Shown: positions 1 to 8,021 of the stretch, piece after piece | Layout of the letters: each line of letters starts with the position of its first letter | Position numbering within the stretch: position 1 is the first letter of the stretch | NCBI RefSeq assembly: GCF_023517775.1 | Contig: NZ_CP082904.1 | Span: 124,001-188,000, forward strand | DNA from: Mixta hanseatica | GTDB lineage: Bacteria > Pseudomonadota > Gammaproteobacteria > Enterobacterales > Enterobacteriaceae | DNA length: 64,000 nucleotides | Direction of reading: 5' to 3' | Position numbers and translations under genes: made by a program | Notes under the pieces: generated by a model | Told to the model about the DNA's origin: nothing | What the model saw: only the letters and a program-made list of their open reading frames with translations | Database searches by the model: none

Positions 1-544
1 ATTCGCTAAAGGTCTCAACGGTTACCTCCAGCGGATCGCTGCTGCCCGCTTCGCTCGGCGGCACGATACGGTCCACGGCGGAATCGACAAAGCCGACGTG
101 CTCTTCCACCCAGGCGTGGAGAGGTTCCGGCAGGGCGGCCAGCACATGCTGTTTCAGCTGGCTGGTGCCGCGCACCATGTTTTCGCAGGCGATAATATTT
201 AACGGGCGGGAATTAGCGCTATCACTGCGTTTGGCCAGGCCGCGCGCGATGCTGCCAGCGATGCGCTCCAGAATCTGCGGACCAACCGCCGTGGTAACGA
301 TATCAACCTCAGTAATCAGAGCGATCACCTCATCGCTGGTGCTGTTCACCGCGCTAACGCCGGTGACTGTTTCCACCTGCGCCTGTTCGCCGACGACATG
401 CACCGGATACTGATGACGTGCATTCAGCGCGTCCAGTACCGCCTGATTTACATCGGCGAAGGTCAGTTCAATACCGGCGTCCGCCAGCAATTTGCCGATA
501 AAACCACGACCAATATTACCGGCACCGAAATGTAATGCTTTCAT
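1..544 (-). CDS. mtlD: Mannitol-1-phosphate 5-dehydrogenase, N-terminal part
   Basis: Oxidises mannitol 1-phosphate, delivered by the MtlA permease, to fructose 6-phosphate with NAD in the cytoplasm. The gene runs off the left edge, so only about 181 N-terminal residues of a protein usually near 382 are visible. They begin [17 protein letters not shown], the GxGxxGxGF Rossmann dinucleotide-binding motif of polyol dehydrogenases, followed by [15 protein letters not shown], a stretch typical of MtlD. The ATG at 544 has an AAAGG ribosome site about 11 bases upstream. It lies 68 bases downstream of mtlA on the same strand, so it is the second gene of the mannitol operon; mtlR would be expected beyond the edge. 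Nothing looks damaged in the visible part. Confidence 0.96.
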   Translation of the reverse strand, partial: MKALHFGAGNIGRGFIGKLLADAGIELTFADVNQAVLDALNARHQYPVHVVGEQAQVETVTGVSAVNSTSDEVIALITEVDIVTTAVGPQILERIAGSIARGLAKRSDSANSRPLNIIACENMVRGTSQLKQHVLAALPEPLHAWVEEHVGFVDSAVDRIVPPSEAGSSDPLEVTVETFSE

Positions 545-575
545 CGTTGCTAAACCTTTAAAAAAGAATCAAGTA

Positions 576-596
576 AGGGGCCGTTAACTGGCCCCT
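576..596. other. mtlA-mtlD intercistronic hairpin
   Basis: Perfect inverted repeat AGGGGCC / GGCCCCT (576-582 and 590-596) around a 7-base loop, between mtlA and mtlD. No T-run follows on the minus strand, so it is more likely an mRNA-processing or stability element than a terminator. Confidence 0.6.
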
Positions 597-612
597 CAAC
601 GTAAGTGATAGA

Positions 613-2532
613 TCAGGCGGGCTGACCGGTCAGCAGATCCAGCACTTCCTGCACGCTGGTGGTGTTGGCCAGACGTTCAATCACGCTTTCATCATCCAGC
701 GCGTTGGTCAGGCTGGTAATCACCTGGATATGCTCGTTGTTACGGGCGGCGATACCGATCACCAGACGGGCGATATCATCTTCTTCTTCGCCAAAGCGTA
801 CGCCCTGCGGATACTGGCAGAACACCACGCCGGTTTTCAGCACGCGATCTTTCGCTTCCACCGTTCCGTGCGGCACCGCAATGGATTCGCCCAGATAGGT
901 TGGCGTCAGTTTCTCACGTTCCAGCATCGCGTCGACATATTCTGGCTCAACATAACCGCCTTTCACCAACTGCTCGCCGGCAAAGCGGATCGCCTCTTCT
1001 TTGTTGGCAGCCTGCTGGCCAAGGAAAACATTGCTGGCGCCCAGCTTAAACAGATGCTCGTTGCTGCTGTCGTAGCTGTCGCTCAGGGCGGCGCTGACCT
1101 TTTCACGATGGCTGGCGCTGCGCTGCGCCTCTGCCAGGCGGGTGGTTAAATCGCTGTACAGACCGCTGTCGAGAAAGTTATTCAGCGAAATATGCTGCGC
1201 GTGCGGCGCCTGGCGCATAGCGCGTTCAGTCAGGTCGCGGTGAGTAATCACCAGGTCCACATCGCCCGGCAGGGCATTGATGGCGGTATTGGTGACGGAA
1301 ATTTGCGTCAGCCCGGCATCCTGCACTTTCTTACGCAGCACGCCTGCGCCCATGGCGCTGGAGCCCATACCGGCGTCGCAGGCAACGATGATTTTACGTA
1401 CGTGGCTCAGATCGCCGCTCATCGCCGCAGCGGCAGGCACGCCCGCCTGACCTTTAGACTGCGCTTTCATATCCTGCATACGACGTGTTGCCGCTTCGAT
1501 ATCCTCTTCGTCTTTTACTTTGCTGGTTTTCAGCAGAATCGCGGAGGCAACAAAAGAGACGGCAAAGGCAGCCAGAATGGCGGCGATGTTAGCGAAGTAG
1601 GCACCTTTTGGCGTCATCGCCAGCACGGCAAGGATGGAACCCGGGGAAGCCGGAGAAACCAGGCCGCCGTTCAGCAGCGTCAGAGTGAAGACGCCAGTCA
1701 TACCGCCGAGGATTACTGCCAGCAGCAGGCGCGGCGCCATCAGCACATACGGGAAGTAGATTTCATGAATGCCGCCGAGGAAGTGAATAATGGCTGCGCC
1801 GCCCGCGGACTGTTTCGCATTGCCGCGGCCAAAGAACATATAGGCCACCAGCACGCCCATGCCCGGGCCTGGGTTCGCTTCGATCAGGAAGAAGATCGAT
1901 TTCCCGGCCTCGCTGGCCTGCTGAATACCCAGCGGCGAGAAGATACCGTGGTTAATGGCATTATTCAGGAACAGGATTTTCGCCGGTTCAACAAAGATAG
2001 AGGTCAGCGGCAGCAGGTTGTTCTGCACCATGATATTCACGCCAGCGGCAAGAATATGCGAAAGACCTTCCACCAGCGGGCCAATGGCGAGGAACGCCAG
2101 GATAGCCAGCAGCATGCCGATGATGCCGGCGGAGAAGTTGTTAACCAACATCTCGAAGCCGCTTTTAATCTTACCGTCTACCGCGCGGTCAAAGGTTTTA
2201 ATCGCCCAGCCGCCCAGCGGACCGGCAATCATGGAACCGAGGAACATCGGCATATCGGCGCCGACGATGACGCCCATGGTGGTAATGGCGCCGACAACGC
2301 CGCCGCGATCGCCACCCACCAGACGGCCACCGGTATAACCGATCAGCAACGGCAGCAGGTAGGCAATCATAGGGCCGACCAGTTTGGCTAACGTTTCGTT
2401 AGGCATCCAGCCGGTAGGGATAAATAGCGCGGTGATGATACCCCAGGCGATAAACGCACCGATATTGGGCATCACCATATTACTCAAAAAACGACCAAAG
2501 CTTTGAACCTTGACCTTGACTGATGAGGACAT
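613..2532 (-). CDS. mtlA: Mannitol PTS permease, EIICBA
   Basis: Phosphotransferase-system permease that imports mannitol and phosphorylates it to mannitol 1-phosphate. The product is 639 residues, the usual E. coli length, with all three domains fused. The membrane IIC domain is roughly residues 1-340 and includes the GGIHEIYFPYV substrate motif. IIB follows with the phospho-cysteine loop IIVACDAGMGSSAMGAG. IIA is at the C-terminus with the phospho-histidine in ESIAVPHGTVEAKD. The frame extends 11 codons further upstream, but the ATG at 2532 (MSSSVKVKVQSFGRFL) matches the E. coli start and has an AAGAGGTG ribosome site. It is the first gene of the mtl operon and is preceded by several CRP-type sites. 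Confidence 0.97.
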   Translation of the reverse strand: MSSSVKVKVQSFGRFLSNMVMPNIGAFIAWGIITALFIPTGWMPNETLAKLVGPMIAYLLPLLIGYTGGRLVGGDRGGVVGAITTMGVIVGADMPMFLGSMIAGPLGGWAIKTFDRAVDGKIKSGFEMLVNNFSAGIIGMLLAILAFLAIGPLVEGLSHILAAGVNIMVQNNLLPLTSIFVEPAKILFLNNAINHGIFSPLGIQQASEAGKSIFFLIEANPGPGMGVLVAYMFFGRGNAKQSAGGAAIIHFLGGIHEIYFPYVLMAPRLLLAVILGGMTGVFTLTLLNGGLVSPASPGSILAVLAMTPKGAYFANIAAILAAFAVSFVASAILLKTSKVKDEEDIEAATRRMQDMKAQSKGQAGVPAAAAMSGDLSHVRKIIVACDAGMGSSAMGAGVLRKKVQDAGLTQISVTNTAINALPGDVDLVITHRDLTERAMRQAPHAQHISLNNFLDSGLYSDLTTRLAEAQRSASHREKVSAALSDSYDSSNEHLFKLGASNVFLGQQAANKEEAIRFAGEQLVKGGYVEPEYVDAMLEREKLTPTYLGESIAVPHGTVEAKDRVLKTGVVFCQYPQGVRFGEEEDDIARLVIGIAARNNEHIQVITSLTNALDDESVIERLANTTSVQEVLDLLTGQPA

Positions 2533-2885
2533 AAAAACACACCTCTTATTGTTACGCGCTGACAAATAAGAGAGCGCGTGATTTTGTGAAGACGCTTCGG
2601 CGGGGTGCCGTCGAATTACTGTATGCAGGCGGACTCTAGCACGCGTTTATGACGCTGCGTAGTAAGCTCCCTGAAGTGAGAGAGATCACGCTTTATGGTG
2701 AGGTAAAGGGTCTTTTTTTGTGAGTGTGATCACATAAAAGCGCTTATGGAAAAGTTTCATGCTGAAATTATGAGCATGCCTCTCCGGTTTTATGTGATAT
2801 ATATCACGCTTTGTTGTGGTGGGTTTGTTTCTGAAATGTGACGGATATCACAATAAACTTTTGTATGAAAATGCCGCAGATCACA
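2533..2885 (-). promoter_or_regulatory. mtl control region with multiple CRP sites
   Basis: Four CRP-type dyads (TGTGA-N6-TCACA) can be read. One is exact at 2719-2734 (TGTGAGTGTGATCACA) and one exact at 2837-2852 (TGTGA-N6-TCACA). Two are one or two bases off: 2675-2690 (AGTGA-N6-TCACG) and 2793-2808 (TGTGA-N6-TCACG). A fifth possible half-site, TCACA, lies at 2881-2885. Multiple CRP sites are known for the E. coli mtl promoter. The core -10/-35 was not assigned. Confidence 0.85.
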
Positions 2886-2974
2886 CTTTCATCTGGCCCG
2901 AAACCATGAGAAAGAAAAGCTGCATGCCATAACCAAAAGGCGGGCGGTAAAAAAGGAAGGCAACAGATAGCGGG

Positions 2975-3004
2975 AAAAGCGGGCGCCGTTGACAAGGCGC
3001 CCGC
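2975..3004 (-). terminator. Terminator after yiaF
   Basis: A 9-bp perfect stem (2979-2987 with 2996-3004, GCGGGCGCC/GGCGCCCGC) with an 8-base loop. Read on the minus strand it is followed by TTTTCC. It lies just past the yiaF stop. Confidence 0.7.
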
Positions 3005-3011
3005 TGAAAGT

Positions 3012-3728
3012 TTATTGACGACCACCCTGCATGGCGCTTTGCGCCTGGGTCAGCGCCTGCGCTTTCGCTGAGACGTTGCTCATTAACGTGTTGTACTGGC
3101 TGGCCTGTTCCTGTGTCGGAAACTGTACGCCGTTATCATTAAAGGAAACGCGGGTGCCCTGCTGTTGCAGATAATCGCCCGCCTGCACGACATCCTGACT
3201 CAGCGACTGCAGCGCTGGCAGCAGCGGCAGCAGCGTAGCGGCGGGCTGAGTTACCACCTGGGTATAAGCCCGATCGTAAATCGGCTTCAGATCGTCCGGC
3301 TGTTTCAGCGCGGCTTTGCTGCTGTCGGCCTGATTTTTGGCATTTTGCAGCTGTTGCGCCAGCACGCTCAGCGTACCGCTTGCCTGGCGCAGCGCATCAC
3401 GACGCGTCAGATAATCCTGCGGCACGCGCAGCGCGGAAAGCTCATCCACTACCGGGCGCAGACCTTGATCCACCGCCTTGTTTACCTGCTGTGAAAAACC
3501 GTAAATGATGGCGTAATCGCTGGCATAGTTACCAAAGCGCTGTTTTTGATCCTCACTCAACGCAGGCAAATGTTCGCCGCTGCGCATGACGGTATTCTGT
3601 AAAAAGTCACTAAAGGCCTTACGCTGCTCACCTTCTTTATCGCCGCAGCCGGTAAGCTGCAGGATGACCAGCATCGCTGCCAGCGGCAGCCACAGACGCG
3701 TCCAGACGCGGGAAACTCCGATCGCCAT
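3012..3728 (-). CDS. yiaF: DUF3053 family lipoprotein YiaF
   Basis: A 238-residue exported lipoprotein of unknown biochemical function, clearly the orthologue of E. coli YiaF. A basic N-terminus and hydrophobic stretch end in the lipobox LTGC near residue 28, so the mature protein would be lipid-anchored in the envelope. The body is mostly helical and Gln/Ala-rich, with family stretches such as AFSDFLQNTVMRSGE and SDYAIIYGFSQQVN. The ATG at 3728 has a CAGGAG ribosome site about eight bases upstream. A strong terminator follows, and it diverges from yiaG, so it is probably a single-gene unit. Confidence 0.93.
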   Translation of the reverse strand: MAIGVSRVWTRLWLPLAAMLVILQLTGCGDKEGEQRKAFSDFLQNTVMRSGEHLPALSEDQKQRFGNYASDYAIIYGFSQQVNKAVDQGLRPVVDELSALRVPQDYLTRRDALRQASGTLSVLAQQLQNAKNQADSSKAALKQPDDLKPIYDRAYTQVVTQPAATLLPLLPALQSLSQDVVQAGDYLQQQGTRVSFNDNGVQFPTQEQASQYNTLMSNVSAKAQALTQAQSAMQGGRQ

Positions 3729-4144
3729 AGCGTTTACTCCTGTAAATTAACAAACTTGCTGTTTAATAAGACCGCATTGCGCCGCCTTTTTAAGGTGCCT
3801 AAAGCATAGATCAATGCGATTAGGCTGAATATGGGCATTAATGAATTAATCGCGAATAATCGTGAAGTTAGCCGCTTCTCTTTGGCGACAGACTATTTTT
3901 AAGCAGGATCCGCGCCAGATAAGGCGCCCGCTGGCGGCGAGATTAAAAGCTGGAAGCAAGATCAAAAAATATTCTAAAAACGGGCGGCAAAACGCCGCCA
4001 ATCGTCTAATAATTAAATTCCCGATTTATGTTGCACAGTTCTGACCCTTTCATCCCTGCAACAAACCGGCATTCTGAGCCTGGGCTTCAGGCTCTTATCT
4101 CTGTTTTCCTTCACGTTGTTCAAAGTGAGTTTTAGGAGTTTGCT
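3729..4144. other. yiaF-yiaG divergent intergenic region
   Basis: 416 bases between divergent genes. Visible structure is limited to the motif ATTAATGAATTAAT near 3838-3851 and a small GCGGC/GCCGC hairpin near 3985-3999. The longest open frame (from 3862) has no ribosome site or recognisable product. Promoters for both genes should lie here, but none is clear enough to place. Confidence 0.5.
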
Positions 4145-4441
4145 ATGGAAGTAAAAGACCCCATGGTTGAGTTACTTAGCAGTCTTGAACAAATTGTATT
4201 AACGCAGAATGTCGTCAGTACCCCTTTAGCGCAGCAAGAAAAAACGGTTTCCGTACCAGAACCACAACGTCTGCGCGAAATGACCGGTATGAAAATTGAT
4301 GAATTTGCCCGCGTGATGGGCGTGAGCGTCTCTTCGGTGAGAAGTTGGGAAGCGAGACGCACCCGCCCATCAGGCAGTGCCCAAAAGCTTATGCAGCTGT
4401 TGCACTCGAATCCTTATCTGGGTCGACAACTGCTGGACTGA
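4145..4441 (+). CDS. yiaG: XRE-type HTH regulator YiaG
   Basis: A small (98-residue) cytoplasmic DNA-binding protein orthologous to E. coli YiaG. The N-terminus MEVKDPMVELLSSLEQIV matches the E. coli protein. The C-terminal half is a Cro/C1-type helix-turn-helix with LREMTGMKIDEFARVMGVSVSSVRSWE, where the second and third helices are easy to see. It resembles single-domain antitoxin-like regulators, but no toxin gene is adjacent. The ATG is preceded by TTTAGGAG at good spacing. A bidirectional terminator separates it from the convergent Ig-repeat gene. Its target is unknown. Confidence 0.9.
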   Translation: MEVKDPMVELLSSLEQIVLTQNVVSTPLAQQEKTVSVPEPQRLREMTGMKIDEFARVMGVSVSSVRSWEARRTRPSGSAQKLMQLLHSNPYLGRQLLD

Positions 4442-4453
4442 TTTGCACAGCAT

Positions 4454-4484
4454 GAAAAAAACCCGCCATCTGGCGGGTTTTTTA
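4454..4484. terminator. Bidirectional terminator, yiaG / Ig-repeat gene
   Basis: AAAAAACCCGCCA-TC-TGGCGGGTTTTTT: a 7-bp GC stem flanked by an A-run and a T-run, so it can act in both directions between two convergent genes. Confidence 0.9.
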
Positions 4485-4490
4485 TGGCCA

Positions 4491-7400
4491 TTAAACGGGC
4501 TGATGAAGCAGCAGATCCTCCAGATGAGGTGGATTTGGCGCGGCATACAGCGTGGTATCAAGCTGTGTCCGCTCTGCTGCTGTCCAGAGATCGCCAGTTG
4601 CCGCTGGCAGGGCAGGTGTCGACATCGTCAGCGCCGTGCTATCGGTACTCTCCGAGGGTACCAGCAGCGCGGCGAGCGCCTCTTGCCCACCGCTTAACCC
4701 CAGATCGGCCAGCTGGAACGGCGGCGTTTCATCGTCTGAAGAGGCCAGATAAACATCCTGCTCTGTAGGGGCGACATTGCCTTGGCTGTCGACGCTGGCA
4801 ACCATCAATGTCGGACCGGTATCGAAGGTCAGTGAGGTTTCACTGGCAATGGACCATTCGCCGCTATCGGGATCGTTAAAATAGATGCCTGCCTGTAATA
4901 GATGCTCGCCGTCGGTAATGCCTGCCAACGTACCGGCAGGAATAGCGATTTTCCAGTGACCGCTGCTGTCGGTAGTGGTTTCCCAGCGTAAATTATCCAG
5001 GGTAACCACAACCTGCTGGCCGGTCCAAAAATAAAGGCTGGTGCCGCTGAGCACCTGCACGCTGTCCACTTCGCTCTGGTCGATAATGTTGTCGCCCAGC
5101 GGGTTTATCAGCATTTGCGGAGTATAGGCTCTGCTGCCTTCATCCTCGGTAAATTCCAGATTGCGGGCGTTCACCACATTGTGCTGCCCCGCCTCGCCCA
5201 GCGTAACGCGAACGATTTGCGAATCGTAACTGTTCAGTGCGCGCATATCTTCAGCGGGAATGGTCAGACTCCAGCGTGGATTCGCGGCATCGCCCGCCAG
5301 CGTGGTTTGATAATGTTTATTGTGAAACTCAATATCGACGCGCGTGCCTAAAGGCGCGACGCTGGCATCCAGTACGCCACCGCTAAGGGTCATACCGTTG
5401 TCATAAACCTCGAAAGAGGTGATCAGGTTTTGCCCGTCAACCGTATCCAGGGTGGCACCAAATAATGGCGCATCGGTATCGGTATTCAGCGTCAGGGTGC
5501 TGCTGTCGCTTAACTCGCCCCACTGTACCTTTAGTGGAACTTCGCCATCGGGCAGGGCGCGGATATCCTGATCCGGGATCCAGGCCATCCAGCTGCCGTT
5601 AGTGACCTGCGCGCGGTAGCTTTTGCCGTTCAGCGTTACGCTAATGTTGCTCCAGTCATTGCCGGTAAAGGTGCCGGTAACCAGATAGTCCGGCGCTAAG
5701 CTGTCTGTGCGGGTAATCTGATCGTCACCCCAGATCGGATCGAGCCGCACATAGGGGCCGTCAGGCGGCACCGCCGGATCGAGATTAATCAGTACCGTGT
5801 CGCCGGCGCTGTCACCATTGGCGTTATTGCGCACCGTGGCCTCAAAAATCGCGCTGCCCGTCGCTAAATCAGGCACCTTATCCGCCGGAATTGTTACCTG
5901 CCATTGCCCCTGATGCACTTCGCCAGTCCAGGCCCAGTCGCCAGCCTGTAGCCAGACTTCACTGCCGTCAGCCACGTTAGTGGCGCTGCCGCTCACCGTC
6001 AGGCCATTGAGCTGATCCAGCGTCAGGCGACCATAATCTTCCAGTGAATCGATGGTCAGCGAGGCCACGTTTTCGGTGCTATTGCCAGACTCAACGGTCA
6101 CCCAGCGCTCGCTGGTTAACGGGAAGCTGTTGGGGTTGCTCCACTGGTCATCGCCCGGTACCGTAACTTCGACACGTACCCAACCCGCCGGTAAAGCGTT
6201 CAGCTGATCGGGAGAGAGTGAAAGGCGCCATTCGCCGTTTTGATCCACGCTGGCGAAAAAAGCGTAGCCGGGCAGCGCCTCGGGGAAACGTAACTCGACA
6301 GTTTGTCCGCCAGGCACGTTCAGGCTATCGCCGCTAATCACCAGCTCAGTCTGTTTTTCGCGGGCGTTAATGATGTTATCGCCGGAGATGGGATTAATGA
6401 TTACTCTCGCCTCGCCGCCGATATCAAAACCGTTGTAATAGATGGTTTTGCTTAATTCAGTGGTTTCGCCCTGTTCATTGGTAATGCTTAGCACCAGCGG
6501 TATGTCGCCGCCTGACTGTGACAGCAGATCGTGAGGCGCAACGGGTAGTCGCCATTCGCCGTTTTCATCGACCCGCGCCTGATAGTGCAGCTCGCCAAAA
6601 GTGATATTCAGATAGCTGCCTGCTGCGACATTGGTGACGTTGCCGGAAAAGACTTCTGTTAACATCGCCCACTGTTCGAGGTTGCCGTCGTAAAAACTGT
6701 TGTAAGGCGCATCAAGCGTAATGTAGGGTGCGGTCAGCGATTCGCCAACAATGAATCCACGTACCGTCGTGGCGGTTTCATGCAGATCTTTAACCCAGGC
6801 GATCAGCGTGGCGGGGCCGTTATGCAGCGCGGAGAGCGCGCTGGCGGGGATCTCTGTCTGCCAGTGGTTGTTCTTTACCGTTGCGGCATAAATTTCGCTG
6901 CCCAGCTGCACCCAGACCTCTTTACCGCTCGCCACATTTTCCGTGGTGCCGCTAACGATCAGACTGCTTTGCTGCTCAACGGCGGTCAGCAAATCATCGC
7001 CGGAAATGCCGTTGACGCTGATTTCTGCTGCATAAGAGGTGCCTTTCTCTTTGGTGACGGTAAAGGTGCGTTCATCGCCGCTGTAGCTGTCGCCATAAAT
7101 GCCTGGCGCGGTGACGGAAAGGGTATGCTCGCCGGGCGTCAGGCCTTTCAGCATTTCCGGCGTCAGCACGCTGCTCCATGCGCCGTTGGCATCAACCGGC
7201 ACCTGCCAGCTTCTTCCTTCCAGCGTGATGGTGACCATATCGCCTTCCGCCACCCGCTCCGTCAGGCCGGAGATCACCTGGCCATGCATCTTTTCCCGGC
7301 CGATCACTTCATCGTTCCCGGCAATCGGGCTGATAGCGATACCTGCCTCGCGGCCATCAGACATATCCAAAACCGATACTTTACGGGTTTGCTCGGTGGA

Positions 7401-7721
7401 CTTGCCGTGGTCGTTAGTGACGCTAACCACCAGATCGTGCGAAACATCGGGATCATAGTGAATCAGGCTGGTAATCGCTGACGGCGGCAGGGGAATGCTC
7501 CATTCGCCGTTCTTATCCACCAGCCCCTGATACGTTTTGCCGTTAAGGGTGGCCTGAACGTAGTTGCCGCTTTCCACATTGCGTGCGGTGCCGGACAGCG
7601 CCGCGATAGCGTAATAGGCAGAGGGCATGTTAGCAATAAAGCCGTCGTCAAACAGAGGATGGATAGTCAGCGCAGGGGTTTTAACCCCGCCTTGCCCGCA
7701 GCCGTAATGTTTTTTGCTCAT
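4491..7721 (-). CDS. Large Ig-like repeat protein, nine repeats
   Basis: A 1076-residue protein made almost wholly of about nine divergent repeats of 95-120 residues. Each has a core 'SGT..NV..G..V.V.L....Y.A.V..NG.W...IP...L..L', the bacterial Ig-like fold found in giant surface adhesins of the BapA/SiiE kind. Repeats begin near residues 17, 127, 233, 331, 440, 555, 655, 755 and 865. The last 100 residues are not a repeat; they contain LADLGLSGG and end LEDLLLHQPV. No signal peptide, membrane anchor, sortase motif or RTX nonapeptides are visible, so how or whether it is exported is unknown. The downstream neighbour on the plus strand (8022-10580) is a shorter paralogue whose own transcript would read toward this gene. 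The ATG at 7721 has only a weak ribosome site. Adhesin-type function is inference. Confidence 0.8.
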   Translation of the reverse strand: MSKKHYGCGQGGVKTPALTIHPLFDDGFIANMPSAYYAIAALSGTARNVESGNYVQATLNGKTYQGLVDKNGEWSIPLPPSAITSLIHYDPDVSHDLVVSVTNDHGKSTEQTRKVSVLDMSDGREAGIAISPIAGNDEVIGREKMHGQVISGLTERVAEGDMVTITLEGRSWQVPVDANGAWSSVLTPEMLKGLTPGEHTLSVTAPGIYGDSYSGDERTFTVTKEKGTSYAAEISVNGISGDDLLTAVEQQSSLIVSGTTENVASGKEVWVQLGSEIYAATVKNNHWQTEIPASALSALHNGPATLIAWVKDLHETATTVRGFIVGESLTAPYITLDAPYNSFYDGNLEQWAMLTEVFSGNVTNVAAGSYLNITFGELHYQARVDENGEWRLPVAPHDLLSQSGGDIPLVLSITNEQGETTELSKTIYYNGFDIGGEARVIINPISGDNIINAREKQTELVISGDSLNVPGGQTVELRFPEALPGYAFFASVDQNGEWRLSLSPDQLNALPAGWVRVEVTVPGDDQWSNPNSFPLTSERWVTVESGNSTENVASLTIDSLEDYGRLTLDQLNGLTVSGSATNVADGSEVWLQAGDWAWTGEVHQGQWQVTIPADKVPDLATGSAIFEATVRNNANGDSAGDTVLINLDPAVPPDGPYVRLDPIWGDDQITRTDSLAPDYLVTGTFTGNDWSNISVTLNGKSYRAQVTNGSWMAWIPDQDIRALPDGEVPLKVQWGELSDSSTLTLNTDTDAPLFGATLDTVDGQNLITSFEVYDNGMTLSGGVLDASVAPLGTRVDIEFHNKHYQTTLAGDAANPRWSLTIPAEDMRALNSYDSQIVRVTLGEAGQHNVVNARNLEFTEDEGSRAYTPQMLINPLGDNIIDQSEVDSVQVLSGTSLYFWTGQQVVVTLDNLRWETTTDSSGHWKIAIPAGTLAGITDGEHLLQAGIYFNDPDSGEWSIASETSLTFDTGPTLMVASVDSQGNVAPTEQDVYLASSDDETPPFQLADLGLSGGQEALAALLVPSESTDSTALTMSTPALPAATGDLWTAAERTQLDTTLYAAPNPPHLEDLLLHQPV

Positions 7722-8021
7722 GATTATGGTCTCGTATGTAGGGGAGAGGGAGGACGAGCGATATCAGATGTAATCAAGCGCAGATTGATAAGCACGGGGT
7801 TTTAACCGCCTGTTGCCGTTGTCATCGCCTGTTTTATTAACAAGTAAATCCGTTTATAAACTGAGCGATAAAGGGTTCATGGTTGTTTTTTTAGCCAGAA
7901 TAAACCTGTCCCTTCAGTCACTGCTGGCGTTGCCAACGCAACGCAAATAACAGATTTTCCTTACCATAAGCAGCAGGTAATAAAGACGATAAAAAACCCT
8001 TCCGCAGCAGGGTTCTCTGTG
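7722..8021. other. Spacer between tandem Ig-repeat genes
   Basis: 300 bases. The part next to 7721 resembles the part next to 10580: both have GTCTCGT a few bases upstream of the start codon and a GAGCGATA..AT block about 45 bases upstream. The duplicated unit therefore included its 5' leader. The 8022 end carries a terminator. Confidence 0.6.
7991..8016 (-). terminator. Terminator after second Ig-repeat gene
   Basis: Read on the minus strand, AACCCT and AGGGTT pair around an 8-base loop and are followed by TTTTAT. It sits six bases past the stop of the 8022-10580 gene. Confidence 0.7.

Noticed and set aside
1192..2391. Long plus-strand open frame (399 codons) opposite mtlA
   Set aside because: Wholly antisense to a clearly conserved mtlA; composition is low-complexity (His/Gln/Arg-rich), with no ribosome site or family resemblance.
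3862..4044. 60-codon plus-strand frame in the yiaF-yiaG spacer
   Set aside because: GTG start without ribosome site, basic low-information product, not recognised.
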